From Haloplasma contractile (GTDB lineage: Bacteria > Bacillota_I > Bacilli_A > Haloplasmatales > Haloplasmataceae): a DNA stretch of 64,000 nucleotides. Where the stretch lies: positions 54,650-118,649 of the forward strand of contig JAENYC010000005.1 of assembly GCA_016841945.1 (NCBI GenBank). The letters run 5' to 3'. Each line of letters starts with the position of its first letter. The first letter of the stretch is position 1. This document shows positions 43,504 through 51,955 of the stretch, piece by piece. The notes under the pieces are model-generated. The model was not told the origin of the DNA. It saw only the letters and a program-made list of their open reading frames with translations, and ran no database searches. The translations under genes were made by a program, and so were the position numbers.

Positions 43504-44312
43504 AGAAAATTGTGATTGCTTGTGTGAATTATCATCATGCCAATGAAGTCATCCAGTATGTTAAGCATGTGAGAAACCAAAATGTATCTAATTTGATTGA
43601 TATTGTTGTGACGGATAATAGTGAAGATGACCATGAGTTTCATCACTTACAAGAAAAATTACATAGGGATTGTTATTTATTTCAGGCCAATAAGAATTTA
43701 GGGTATATTCATGGTATAGATTATGGATTAAAACAGTATTTAAAAAGAAATCATTTACCAGAGTGGATTGTGATGAGTAATACCGATATTCAGTATGAGG
43801 ATCAAACATTTTATGAGAAATTATTATCTTATTATCCAAATGGATATGATTGTGTGGTAGCACCCTGTATATACTCAGTTGAAAACAAGTTTTACCAAAA
43901 TCCTTTACTAATAAATCGCTATTCAAAAATAAAGTTATATGTTTTAATGAATATTTTTAGATATAATTTATTGGAGATGATATTTAATCACATCAATCAA
44001 ATAAAGAATCACTTTCAATTAAGAAAAAAAACCATTCTACCTAATCAAGAAATTTATTCAGGGCATGGTGCTTGTCTAATTCTTAATAAACAGTATTTTG
44101 TAAAGGGAGGGGATTTAAATTATGGTAGTTTTCTATTCGGGGAAGAGTTATATATTTCAGAAATAGTGAAAAAACTGGGAGGATGTGTTTATTATGATAA
44201 TCGACTTAAAGTAAATCATTTAGAACATAGTACTATAAGAAAAGAAAAACGGAAGAAAATTAACCGATTTTATTATCATTCGATGAAGTATTTATATAAA
44301 AAATTTTACTAA
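43500..44312 (+). CDS. Family 2-like glycosyltransferase
   Basis: The 270-residue product begins KIVIACVNYHHANEVIQYVKHV, has the VTDNSEDDHEF and FQANKNLGYIHGIDYG blocks and MSNTDIQYEDQTF (DxD-like), typical of small GT2 rhamnosyl- or galactosyl-type enzymes. The ATG overlaps the upstream TGA (ATGA). It is the last gene of the four-gene glycan operon. The sugar is not predictable. Confidence 0.87.
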   Translation: MKKIVIACVNYHHANEVIQYVKHVRNQNVSNLIDIVVTDNSEDDHEFHHLQEKLHRDCYLFQANKNLGYIHGIDYGLKQYLKRNHLPEWIVMSNTDIQYEDQTFYEKLLSYYPNGYDCVVAPCIYSVENKFYQNPLLINRYSKIKLYVLMNIFRYNLLEMIFNHINQIKNHFQLRKKTILPNQEIYSGHGACLILNKQYFVKGGDLNYGSFLFGEELYISEIVKKLGGCVYYDNRLKVNHLEHSTIRKEKRKKINRFYYHSMKYLYKKFY

Positions 44313-44337
44313 ATGTATAGTAAAATTTTTTATTTTT
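44299..44337 (+). terminator. Intrinsic terminator of the glycan operon
   Basis: A 13-bp stem (AAAAATTTTACTA / TAGTAAAATTTTT) with a T-rich tail overlaps the end of the last gene. Confidence 0.75.
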
Positions 44338-44432
44338 CATAATAGAACGATAATTTTAGTAAATAAATGCGTATTATTAGGTATACTTTATTAAAAAAAC
44401 GTATTTTTTGACATTCATATGACGACCTTTTA

Positions 44433-44461
44433 TTGATTTATACGACATGATATGGTAAGAT
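44433..44461 (+). promoter_or_regulatory. Possible promoter for the first mreB run
   Basis: TTGATT at 44433-44438 and TAAGAT at 44456-44461 have a 17-bp spacer. A TTGACA at 44408-44413 without a good -10 is also present. Confidence 0.35.
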
Positions 44462-44494
44462 TTTACTATAAAATACATTTTTAGAGGTGATAAG

Positions 44495-45508
44495 ATGGCG
44501 AAGAAAGGATATAAGATAGGGGTTGACCTCGGTACCGTTAATACATTGGTGTATTTAAACGGCCAAGGGTTAATCTTTAATGAACCCTCGTGTGTAGCTT
44601 TTGATAGAAGAACAAATGATTGTATAGCAGTTGGACAAAAAGCAAAGGACATGTTAGGAAGAGAACATAGTTTAATTAAAGTTGTAAAGCCTTTAGAAGG
44701 TGGGGTTATTGCCGACTTAGATGCAACAAAAGCATTATTAGTGTATGTATTCGATAAATTAACGAGTATAAATATTGAGTTCAATAGAACAACGCTATTA
44801 ATTTGTTGCCCTTCAGAAGTAACCCAAATTGAACGTGTAGCATTAATCGCATTAGCTAAGAAATTAGGTGTGAAAGATGTCTTCATTGAAGAAGAAGTAA
44901 AAGCAGGCGCTATTGGTGCTGGTATTGATATCTTTGCACCACAAGGTTCTATGGTCATTGATATTGGTGGAGGAACAACTGATATTGGTGTATTATCTCT
45001 TGGTGATTTAGTTGTGTCTGAATCTATTCGTGTTGCAGGAAACTATATTGATAATGCGATTATCAAATATGTTAAAATGAAATACAGCATGGCAATTGGT
45101 TCTAGAACTGCAGAGAATATTAAGAAATCTTTAGGAACGGTTAAACAAGATTTAATTGAAGATAAAGAATTCACATATGCAGGACGAAATATTGTCACAG
45201 GACTACCTAAACGGATGGTGATTAAACAATCTGAAGTAAAAGCATTAATGATAAGAGCTTTAAATAGTATTGCTAATGTTGCCAGAAAAGTCCTTGAAAA
45301 AACACCGCCTGAATTATCTTCTGATATATTTAAAGATGGTATTGTGTTAAATGGTGGTGGTGCACTGATTGATGGTGCTAAAGAATATTTTGAAGATCAA
45401 CTTAATCTAAAAGTTAGAGTATCAGAGAATGCTTTAACTGCAATCGTTGATGGTTCCAAATATTTACTTCAAAATAGAGGTAACTATTTGATTAAACCAG
45501 TAGATTAA
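44495..45508 (+). CDS. mreB: MreB-family actin homolog 1
   Basis: The 337-residue product has the actin-fold ATP motifs of MreB: phosphate-1 GVDLGTVNTLVYL, phosphate-2 VIDIGGGTTDIGVLSLGD and adenosine VLNGGGALIDGAKEYFEDQL. No N-terminal amphipathic helix precedes the first strand. Filaments of this family shape the cell. It heads a run of three mreB genes with short gaps (41 and 33 bp). mreC, mreD and rod genes are not present. By sequence it pairs with MreB 4 (49746). Confidence 0.93.
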   Translation: MAKKGYKIGVDLGTVNTLVYLNGQGLIFNEPSCVAFDRRTNDCIAVGQKAKDMLGREHSLIKVVKPLEGGVIADLDATKALLVYVFDKLTSINIEFNRTTLLICCPSEVTQIERVALIALAKKLGVKDVFIEEEVKAGAIGAGIDIFAPQGSMVIDIGGGTTDIGVLSLGDLVVSESIRVAGNYIDNAIIKYVKMKYSMAIGSRTAENIKKSLGTVKQDLIEDKEFTYAGRNIVTGLPKRMVIKQSEVKALMIRALNSIANVARKVLEKTPPELSSDIFKDGIVLNGGGALIDGAKEYFEDQLNLKVRVSENALTAIVDGSKYLLQNRGNYLIKPVD

Positions 45509-45549
45509 TATATTGTTTGAAGATTTAAAAAATTAAGGAGGAAGAAATT

Positions 45550-46554
45550 ATGCCAGAAAAGAAAATTGGTATAGGGATTGATTTAGGTACAACTAATTTA
45601 CTTGTCTATGTAACAGGACATGGAATTATCTTTAATGAGCCATCTGTTGTAGCCTTTGATATCCAAACAGGTGAAGTCATTGCAGGAGGAGAAGATGCTT
45701 TTTCTATGGTGGGTAAAACCCATAAGAAAATTCGTGTGAGCAGACCACTTCGTGAAGGTGTTATTTCTGACATGGATGCAGCTAAAGCGATGTTGAAGTA
45801 TGTTTTCCAACGTGTGCAAAACATCAAAAATCTTAAAAATGCGAAATGTTTAATTTGTTGTCCATCAGAAGTGACACAAATTGAACGCGAAGCAATGAGA
45901 GAACTTGCTGTTCAAATGGGCATCAATGATGTATTTATTGAAGAAGAAATTAAATCTGGTGCGATTGGGTCTGGTATTGACATCTACACAGCAAATGCTG
46001 CAATGGTCATTGATATCGGTGGCGGAACAACTGACGTTGGTGTATTATCACTTGGAGATGTTGTTTTATCACAATCTATTCGCGTAGCAGGTAATTATAT
46101 TGACCAAGAAATTGTTAAATATGTTCACAAAACACATAATTTAGTGATTGGTCAAAAATCAGCTGAAAAAGCTAAAATTGAAATCGCTACATTATTAGAT
46201 GATGAAGAAAGATTTGTTAGAGTATCAGGTAGAGACTTAGTATCTGGATTACCATCAGCAACAAAAATTTCATCTAAAGAAATTAGAAAGTTATTACTAC
46301 CAATCTTTGATGAAATTGTAAATGTTGTATACGCTGTTCTTGAAAGAACACCAGCAGAATTATCAGCTGACTTAGTTGAGAATGGAATCGTAGTCAATGG
46401 TGGAGGCGCATTAATCCCTGGCGTAAAAGAATACATTGAAGAAATGGTTAACCTACCAGTTAAGATTTCAGAGACACCATTAACTGATGTTGTGGAAGGA
46501 ACAAAAATTCTACTTAAGAATCGTGGTAACTACTTAATTAATCCGCAAGATTAA
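45550..46554 (+). CDS. mreB: MreB-family actin homolog 2
   Basis: The 334-residue product shows GIDLGTTNLLVYV, EEIKSGAIGSGIDIY, IDIGGGTTDVGVLSLGD and VNGGGALIPGVKEYIEEM. It is nearly the same as MreB 5 (50814): equal length, no gaps, and roughly 85-90 percent identity by eye. The DNA has drifted at third codon positions. An aaggagga site precedes the ATG. High conservation implies both copies are under selection. Confidence 0.94.
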   Translation: MPEKKIGIGIDLGTTNLLVYVTGHGIIFNEPSVVAFDIQTGEVIAGGEDAFSMVGKTHKKIRVSRPLREGVISDMDAAKAMLKYVFQRVQNIKNLKNAKCLICCPSEVTQIEREAMRELAVQMGINDVFIEEEIKSGAIGSGIDIYTANAAMVIDIGGGTTDVGVLSLGDVVLSQSIRVAGNYIDQEIVKYVHKTHNLVIGQKSAEKAKIEIATLLDDEERFVRVSGRDLVSGLPSATKISSKEIRKLLLPIFDEIVNVVYAVLERTPAELSADLVENGIVVNGGGALIPGVKEYIEEMVNLPVKISETPLTDVVEGTKILLKNRGNYLINPQD

Positions 46555-46587
46555 TTTATATAAAATAAAAATGAAAGAGGTGGCTGA

Positions 46588-47607
46588 ATGGATAAGAATA
46601 ATTTAAAAATAGGGATTGACTTAGGAACAGCCAATACCTTAGTTTATTCAAGTGGGCGCGGTGTAGTCTTTAATGAACCTACTGTTGTAGCGTTTGATAA
46701 AGGAACAGACAAAATTATTGCGATTGGTCATGAAGCAAAAGAAATGTTAGGAAAGACACATGACAAAATTAGAGTGGTAAAACCTATCGAACAAGGTGTA
46801 ATTGCTGATAAGGATTCAGCAATCCAAATGTTAGATCATATCTTAAAGCATCACATCATGCAATTTGAGAATTTTAATCCGAAAAAGACAACGGTATTAA
46901 TATGTTGTCATTCTGATTTATCGATGATTGAAAGAAAAGCTTTAAAAGATATTATCGTTAACTTCGGTATTCAAAATGTATTTGTACAAGAAGAAGTAAA
47001 AGCAGGAGCAATTGGTGCTGGAATTGATATTTACACACCAGAAGGTTCTATGATCATTGATATTGGTGGTGGTTCAACTGATATTGGTGTATTAGCACTA
47101 GGAGATATCGTGGTTTCAAATTCAATCAAAGTAGCCGGAAATCATTTTGATGAAGAAATTAGAAAATATATTAAGAAGAAGCATAATTTTGAAATTGGTG
47201 TATTAACCGCAGAAGAAGTTAAAAAGGCACTTGCAACCTTAAGAGATGATTTAGAAGAAGAAAAAGAGATTTCTGTTTCTGGAAGAGATTTAAAACGTGG
47301 TTTACCAGCACGTATTACAATCAAACAATCAGAAGTACGAAACGTATTAAAACGTAGTTTTAATGCAATTGCAAGTCAAATATTAAAAGTACTAGAAGTA
47401 ACACCACCAGAACTTGCCGCAGATATTATTGAAACTGGCGTTGTCTTAAATGGTGGAGGTGCATTAATTGACGGATTAAAAGAGTATCTAGAAGAATTAT
47501 GTCAATTAAATATTAGAATTTCTCCAGAGCCACTCACAGCGATTGTAAAAGGTACAAAAGATTTATTGAAAAATAAAGGAGACTATTTAGTTGCGCCTAG
47601 TGATTAA
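46588..47607 (+). CDS. mreB: MreB-family actin homolog 3
   Basis: The 339-residue product has GIDLGTANTLVYSSGRG, IDIGGGSTDIGVLALGD and VLNGGGALIDGLKEYLEELC. It is the most divergent of the five, with a CCHSDLSMIERK segment where the others have CCPSEVTQIE. It ends the first run; a hairpin terminator follows. This may be the third functional type of filament in the set. Confidence 0.93.
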   Translation: MDKNNLKIGIDLGTANTLVYSSGRGVVFNEPTVVAFDKGTDKIIAIGHEAKEMLGKTHDKIRVVKPIEQGVIADKDSAIQMLDHILKHHIMQFENFNPKKTTVLICCHSDLSMIERKALKDIIVNFGIQNVFVQEEVKAGAIGAGIDIYTPEGSMIIDIGGGSTDIGVLALGDIVVSNSIKVAGNHFDEEIRKYIKKKHNFEIGVLTAEEVKKALATLRDDLEEEKEISVSGRDLKRGLPARITIKQSEVRNVLKRSFNAIASQILKVLEVTPPELAADIIETGVVLNGGGALIDGLKEYLEELCQLNIRISPEPLTAIVKGTKDLLKNKGDYLVAPSD

Positions 47608-47622
47608 AGAATGAGGAAAAGG

Positions 47623-47645
47623 TCGTCTTATAGACGATTTTTTTC
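47623..47645 (+). terminator. Intrinsic terminator after mreB 3
   Basis: A 6-bp stem (TCGTCT / AGACGA) with a TAT loop and a T run. Confidence 0.65.
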
Positions 47646-47683
47646 AAATCAAAAGATTTAATCATGAAAAGGTGGGATATATT

Positions 47684-49564
47684 TTGAAAGAAAAATGTAT
47701 TAAAAAATTTAAGGTTGCTGTAGAAATTGCTGACTTTATTTGTTATGTCAAATATGTGAATAAAAAAGATGAGATTCCTAAAGGATTAGTAGATGATTTA
47801 TATGCCCTATTTAAAAATAAGAAACGTATCACAAAAAAAGAAATTAAACAACAGATTAGTTTACATATTCATCATCTATCACCCTTGATGTTTAAAGAGA
47901 AGAAATTAAGTCTTTATTATAATCCCTTGACAGAAACGGTTATTCCTAATAAAGATAAAGAACTACTTAATACTTATGATGCGCCTTTTGTTTTGATCAT
48001 GAATAAAAATATAACAAAACGGTATCAAAAAGAGGAGTTCTTAAACCACTTTACCGATTTATATCATGATTCATATTATCTATTAGATATTAGATATTAT
48101 GGCATAGAAAAGAAGTATTATGAGGTGGATTTTGAACTGTGTTTAAATGAAAAAGAATTGATGATTAAATCTAGTAATCCACTCTATGTCGACTGCTTAT
48201 TAAAACAATATGAAATGCATGAAATTATTGAAGGTTTGGGATTAAGTCAAGAGATTGATTATAAAGGAACGATTTTACAATCAGAAAATACAACTTATCA
48301 TGATTTAGAAAATGTTTATCTCTTTGAAAAGGAAACCATCCTTGAACACTTGGTGGATTGTTATGAATCTAGTCATTTTATGTTTATTAATAATGTCTTC
48401 TTAAAATCAATGGATATTAGTCTAAATGAATTAATTAAACCACAGGATAAACCAAAACTCATCGTAGTCTTAGAAGAAAATAATCACCAATATTTTGAGC
48501 AACATAACAATCATGAAATTAATCGGATTGAAAATATTCATAATAATCAAATATTATATGTGAATGAACATTTATTTAGGGAATCGAATGGAAGTAAAAC
48601 GTATATTTTAATGATGAATGATCATTATCATATCATATTGAATCAATTAGGTTCAATTTATCAAAACTTACCATTTATAGCGAAATGTCAAAATAAAGAT
48701 GTAAAATTAATTCATAACTTAATTGATAAATACTATGATACCAAGCGTATAAATTCTTATATAGATTATCTATTATATATGACGTATATCTTAGATGAAG
48801 AAGCATTAAATCATAATCTAAATTATTATTTAGCTAATACCTTAAAATCTACCACAAAGTCAATATTTAGATTGAATTTTGATAGAAGAGAATCATTACC
48901 ATATAAGGATTTAAAAAAGTTATTAAAAGTCGAAAAACTTGCTAAAGAATTGAATAAAGCTGTTAAAATATCGATAGAAAATCAAAAACTACTATTAGAA
49001 GATATGGAAAATATGATTCGTACTTTTGATAATTTAGAATCAATTGTTGAATTCAGTCAGGTCGTAGATAGAGTATTAAAGGCATTAAAAATAAATATGG
49101 AATTATATGAGAATCAAATTATACAAATACAGACATTAATTAATTTAAAAAAGATAATACTAACAAAAGAAGAGGTTAATTTCATATTAGATACAAGTGT
49201 ATTAATGGATGAGCCGGATGTTTTTCATAAATATTTTAGTGATAAACAGATTATCGTGCATTCAATCATTAAAAATGAACTTGAGCGGCATCGGGCAAAT
49301 AATATTAATGCGGTTAGGGCAATACGCAATATCAATTTATTAAAAAATGATGATAACAAAAATTTACAGTTTATACAAAATGAGGAAAAAGCCAGTGAAT
49401 TAACAAAACCGCAGAAATTACAAGTGTTTGAGGAATTAATTGATCATTTTTATCATTTAGGAAAGCAATCAGTTGTTGTTTCTAATGATATGAGTAAGGA
49501 TTTGTATGATAAAAATAAAAATCATATGATTCGTTTGAAGCATGTACCGTTGTTATTTAAATAA
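47684..49564 (+). CDS. Large PIN-domain protein within the mreB cluster
   Basis: A TTG at 47684 is the probable start (aaaggtggg upstream; an in-frame GTG at 47672 overlaps that site). The 626-residue product has a large N-terminal region I do not recognise (about 1-500, mostly mixed alpha/beta with a helical end near 420-490). A C-terminal PIN-like domain follows: NFILDTSVLMDEPDVF, IIKNELERHR and VVVSNDMSKDLYDK supply the acidic residues of a PIN nuclease. It separates the two mreB runs. A link between RNA cleavage and the cytoskeleton would be inference. Confidence 0.75.
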   Translation: MKEKCIKKFKVAVEIADFICYVKYVNKKDEIPKGLVDDLYALFKNKKRITKKEIKQQISLHIHHLSPLMFKEKKLSLYYNPLTETVIPNKDKELLNTYDAPFVLIMNKNITKRYQKEEFLNHFTDLYHDSYYLLDIRYYGIEKKYYEVDFELCLNEKELMIKSSNPLYVDCLLKQYEMHEIIEGLGLSQEIDYKGTILQSENTTYHDLENVYLFEKETILEHLVDCYESSHFMFINNVFLKSMDISLNELIKPQDKPKLIVVLEENNHQYFEQHNNHEINRIENIHNNQILYVNEHLFRESNGSKTYILMMNDHYHIILNQLGSIYQNLPFIAKCQNKDVKLIHNLIDKYYDTKRINSYIDYLLYMTYILDEEALNHNLNYYLANTLKSTTKSIFRLNFDRRESLPYKDLKKLLKVEKLAKELNKAVKISIENQKLLLEDMENMIRTFDNLESIVEFSQVVDRVLKALKINMELYENQIIQIQTLINLKKIILTKEEVNFILDTSVLMDEPDVFHKYFSDKQIIVHSIIKNELERHRANNINAVRAIRNINLLKNDDNKNLQFIQNEEKASELTKPQKLQVFEELIDHFYHLGKQSVVVSNDMSKDLYDKNKNHMIRLKHVPLLFK

Positions 49565-49668
49565 AAAAAAATTGTATTAAAAAATAATGATATATAAGTA
49601 AGAAAAAACTTAAAAATATTAAAAAATTAAGGAAAAAAGTAAAATTTTTTTCCGAAATTAATTTATTT

Positions 49669-49697
49669 TTGTCGCATTTTGGTTTATTATATATATA
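49669..49697 (+). promoter_or_regulatory. Probable promoter for the second mreB run
   Basis: TTGTCG at 49669-49674 and TATATA at 49692-49697 have a 17-bp spacer, followed by a ribosome site before the ATG at 49746. Confidence 0.5.
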
Positions 49698-49745
49698 AAC
49701 GTAGGCAAATTTAAATCGTTTAAAAAAAATGAATGAGGTGGAAGA

Positions 49746-50762
49746 ATGGCTAAGAAAAGTTATCGAATAGGAGTCGATTTGGGTACTGCTAATATACTTG
49801 TGTATATTACCGGTAGTGGCGTTGTTTACAACGAACCGTCTGTAGTAGCATTCGATAATACAACGAAGGAATGTATTGCAGTAGGTAAGAGAGCTTTTGA
49901 TATGGTAGGTAAGGAACATAAGCATATCAGAATCGTTAAACCATTAGATGGTGGCGTAATTGCTGATTTAGATGCAACAAAAGTATACTTACAAAAAGTA
50001 TTTGAAAAGCTTGAAAACATCAATGTGGATTTGAAAAATTCAACCTTATTATTATGTTGTCCTTCTCAAGTCACTCACATTGAGCGCGTTGCATTAATAG
50101 ACTTAGCGAAGAAAATTGGTGTGAAAGACGCATTTATTGAAGAAGAGTTAAAAGCTGGAGCAATTGGGGCTGGCCTTGATATCTATGAGTCTAAAGGTTC
50201 TATGGTTGTTGATATTGGTGGTGGAACCACTGATGTTGGTGTCTTATCACTTGGTGATTTAGTTGTTTCTGAATCTTGTAAAGTAGCAGGAAACTACTTA
50301 GATAAAGAAATCACAAAATATGTTAAGTTTAAATATGGTATTATCATTGGTGCTAGTACAGCAGAAATGATTAAAATCAAATTAGGTACTTTAGCAAGTG
50401 AATTACAAGAAGAAAAAGAATGTGTATTTGCAGGACGTAATTTAACCAATGGCCTTCCATGCAAAATGACCATTAAACAAAGCGAAGTACGTGAAATATT
50501 CTTAAAAGGATTTGAAGTCGTTGTTAATACCATTAAGAAAGTATTACAACAGACACCTCCAGAATTAGCATCAGATATTTATCAAAGTGAAATTATGATA
50601 AATGGTGGAGGCGCTATGATTGATGGTGTGAAGGAATATTTAGAAGAAGCTTTATCATTAAAAGTAAAAATTGCTGAAAATCCATTAACATCTATTGTTG
50701 AAGGAACAAGATTACTTTTAAACAATAGAGGAAATTATTTAGTAAAACCTTCTGATTATTAA
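49746..50762 (+). CDS. mreB: MreB-family actin homolog 4
   Basis: The 338-residue product has GVDLGTANILVYITGSG, VDIGGGTTDVGVLSLGD and INGGGAMIDGVKEYLEEAL. It is closest by eye to MreB 1, sharing the KGSMV, DATKxxL and AGRN blocks. With MreB 5 downstream (51 bp apart) it repeats the MreB 1-MreB 2 arrangement, so a two-gene block appears to have been duplicated. No amphipathic N-terminal helix is visible. Confidence 0.93.
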   Translation: MAKKSYRIGVDLGTANILVYITGSGVVYNEPSVVAFDNTTKECIAVGKRAFDMVGKEHKHIRIVKPLDGGVIADLDATKVYLQKVFEKLENINVDLKNSTLLLCCPSQVTHIERVALIDLAKKIGVKDAFIEEELKAGAIGAGLDIYESKGSMVVDIGGGTTDVGVLSLGDLVVSESCKVAGNYLDKEITKYVKFKYGIIIGASTAEMIKIKLGTLASELQEEKECVFAGRNLTNGLPCKMTIKQSEVREIFLKGFEVVVNTIKKVLQQTPPELASDIYQSEIMINGGGAMIDGVKEYLEEALSLKVKIAENPLTSIVEGTRLLLNNRGNYLVKPSDY

Positions 50763-50813
50763 AATTGTTAAGATAAAAAAAGAAAAACAAGAAACTTATA
50801 AGGAGGAAAAAGT

Positions 50814-51818
50814 ATGGCTAACAAAAAGTTAGGTATTGGTATAGACTTAGGTACAACTAATCTACTAGTCTATATCGAAGGACACGGTATTATTTTTAAT
50901 GAACCATCAGTAGTCGCCTTTGATATTGAAACTGGTGAAGTAATAGCTGGTGGAGAAGATGCTTTTTCAATGATTGGTAAGACTCACAAGAAGATTCGTG
51001 TAAGTCGTCCATTACGTGAAGGTGTTATTTCTGATATGGATGCAGCAAAAGCGATGTTAAAATACGTTTTCCAACGTGTTCAAAACGTAAGAGATTTTAA
51101 ACATTCTAAATGTTTAATATGTTGTCCATCTGAAGTTACACAAATTGAACGTGAAGCAATGCGCGAACTTGCAATTCAAATGGGTATTACTGATGTATTT
51201 ATTGAAGAAGAGATCAAATCAGGCGCAATTGGGTCTGGAATCGACATCTATCATGCAAACGCTGCAATGGTAATTGATATCGGTGGTGGAACAACTGACG
51301 TTGGTGTATTATCACTTGGAGATGTTGTATTATCACAATCAATTAGAGTAGCAGGTAATTACATTGACCAAGAAATTATTAAGTATGTTCATAAGACACA
51401 TAATTTAGTCATTGGTCAAAAAACTGCTGAAAGAGCAAAAATCGAAATCGCGACATTATTAGATGAAGAAGAGAAGTTCGTTAAGATTTCTGGTAGAGAT
51501 TTAGTTTCTGGTTTACCTTCAGCAACTAAATTATCATCTAAAGAAATTAGAAAATTATTACTTCCAATCTTTGATGAAATCGTAAATGTTGTTTATTCAG
51601 TGCTTGAACAAACTCCACCGGAATTATCAGCTGATATTGTAGACAATGGTATCATTGTTAACGGTGGTGGCGCATTAATTCCTGGTATCACTGAATATAT
51701 TGAAGAAATGGTTAATTTGCCAGTTAAAGTTGCGAATAATCCATTAACAGCTGTTGTAGAAGGTACAAAAGTATTACTTAAAAACCGTGGAAATTATTTA
51801 ATTAATCCAGCGGATTAA
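50814..51818 (+). CDS. mreB: MreB-family actin homolog 5
   Basis: The 334-residue product is nearly identical in pattern to MreB 2, with scattered changes (for example NIKNLKNAK becomes NVRDFKHSK). The ATP motifs GIDLGTTNLLVYI and IDIGGGTTDVGVLSLGD are intact. A strong ataaggagga site precedes the ATG. A terminator follows it. Confidence 0.94.
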   Translation: MANKKLGIGIDLGTTNLLVYIEGHGIIFNEPSVVAFDIETGEVIAGGEDAFSMIGKTHKKIRVSRPLREGVISDMDAAKAMLKYVFQRVQNVRDFKHSKCLICCPSEVTQIEREAMRELAIQMGITDVFIEEEIKSGAIGSGIDIYHANAAMVIDIGGGTTDVGVLSLGDVVLSQSIRVAGNYIDQEIIKYVHKTHNLVIGQKTAERAKIEIATLLDEEEKFVKISGRDLVSGLPSATKLSSKEIRKLLLPIFDEIVNVVYSVLEQTPPELSADIVDNGIIVNGGGALIPGITEYIEEMVNLPVKVANNPLTAVVEGTKVLLKNRGNYLINPAD

Positions 51819-51831
51819 TAAAATTAACATT

Positions 51832-51864
51832 AAACCTATATCATCTTTGATATAGGTTTTTTTG
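51832..51864 (+). terminator. Intrinsic terminator of the second mreB run
   Basis: A 12-bp stem (AAACCTATATCA / TGATATAGGTTT) with a TCTT loop and a T run. Confidence 0.88.
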
Positions 51865-51893
51865 TTGAAATCCCATAAATTACCTAATAATGG

Positions 51894-51922
51894 TTTACAC
51901 CGCTAGTGAAATTTAATATAAT
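51894..51922 (+). promoter_or_regulatory. Sigma-A promoter for the second SAP/TM gene
   Basis: TTTACA at 51894-51899 and TATAAT at 51917-51922 have an exact 17-bp spacer. Confidence 0.75.
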
Positions 51923-51955
51923 TAAGATATCCGTAAATATCTTGGTGGTGGAAAT

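Noticed and set aside
44377..44958. 193-codon minus-strand frame at the start of mreB 1
   Set aside because: Opposite a conserved MreB coding region; the translation has no family features. Similar frames appear opposite the other mreB copies.
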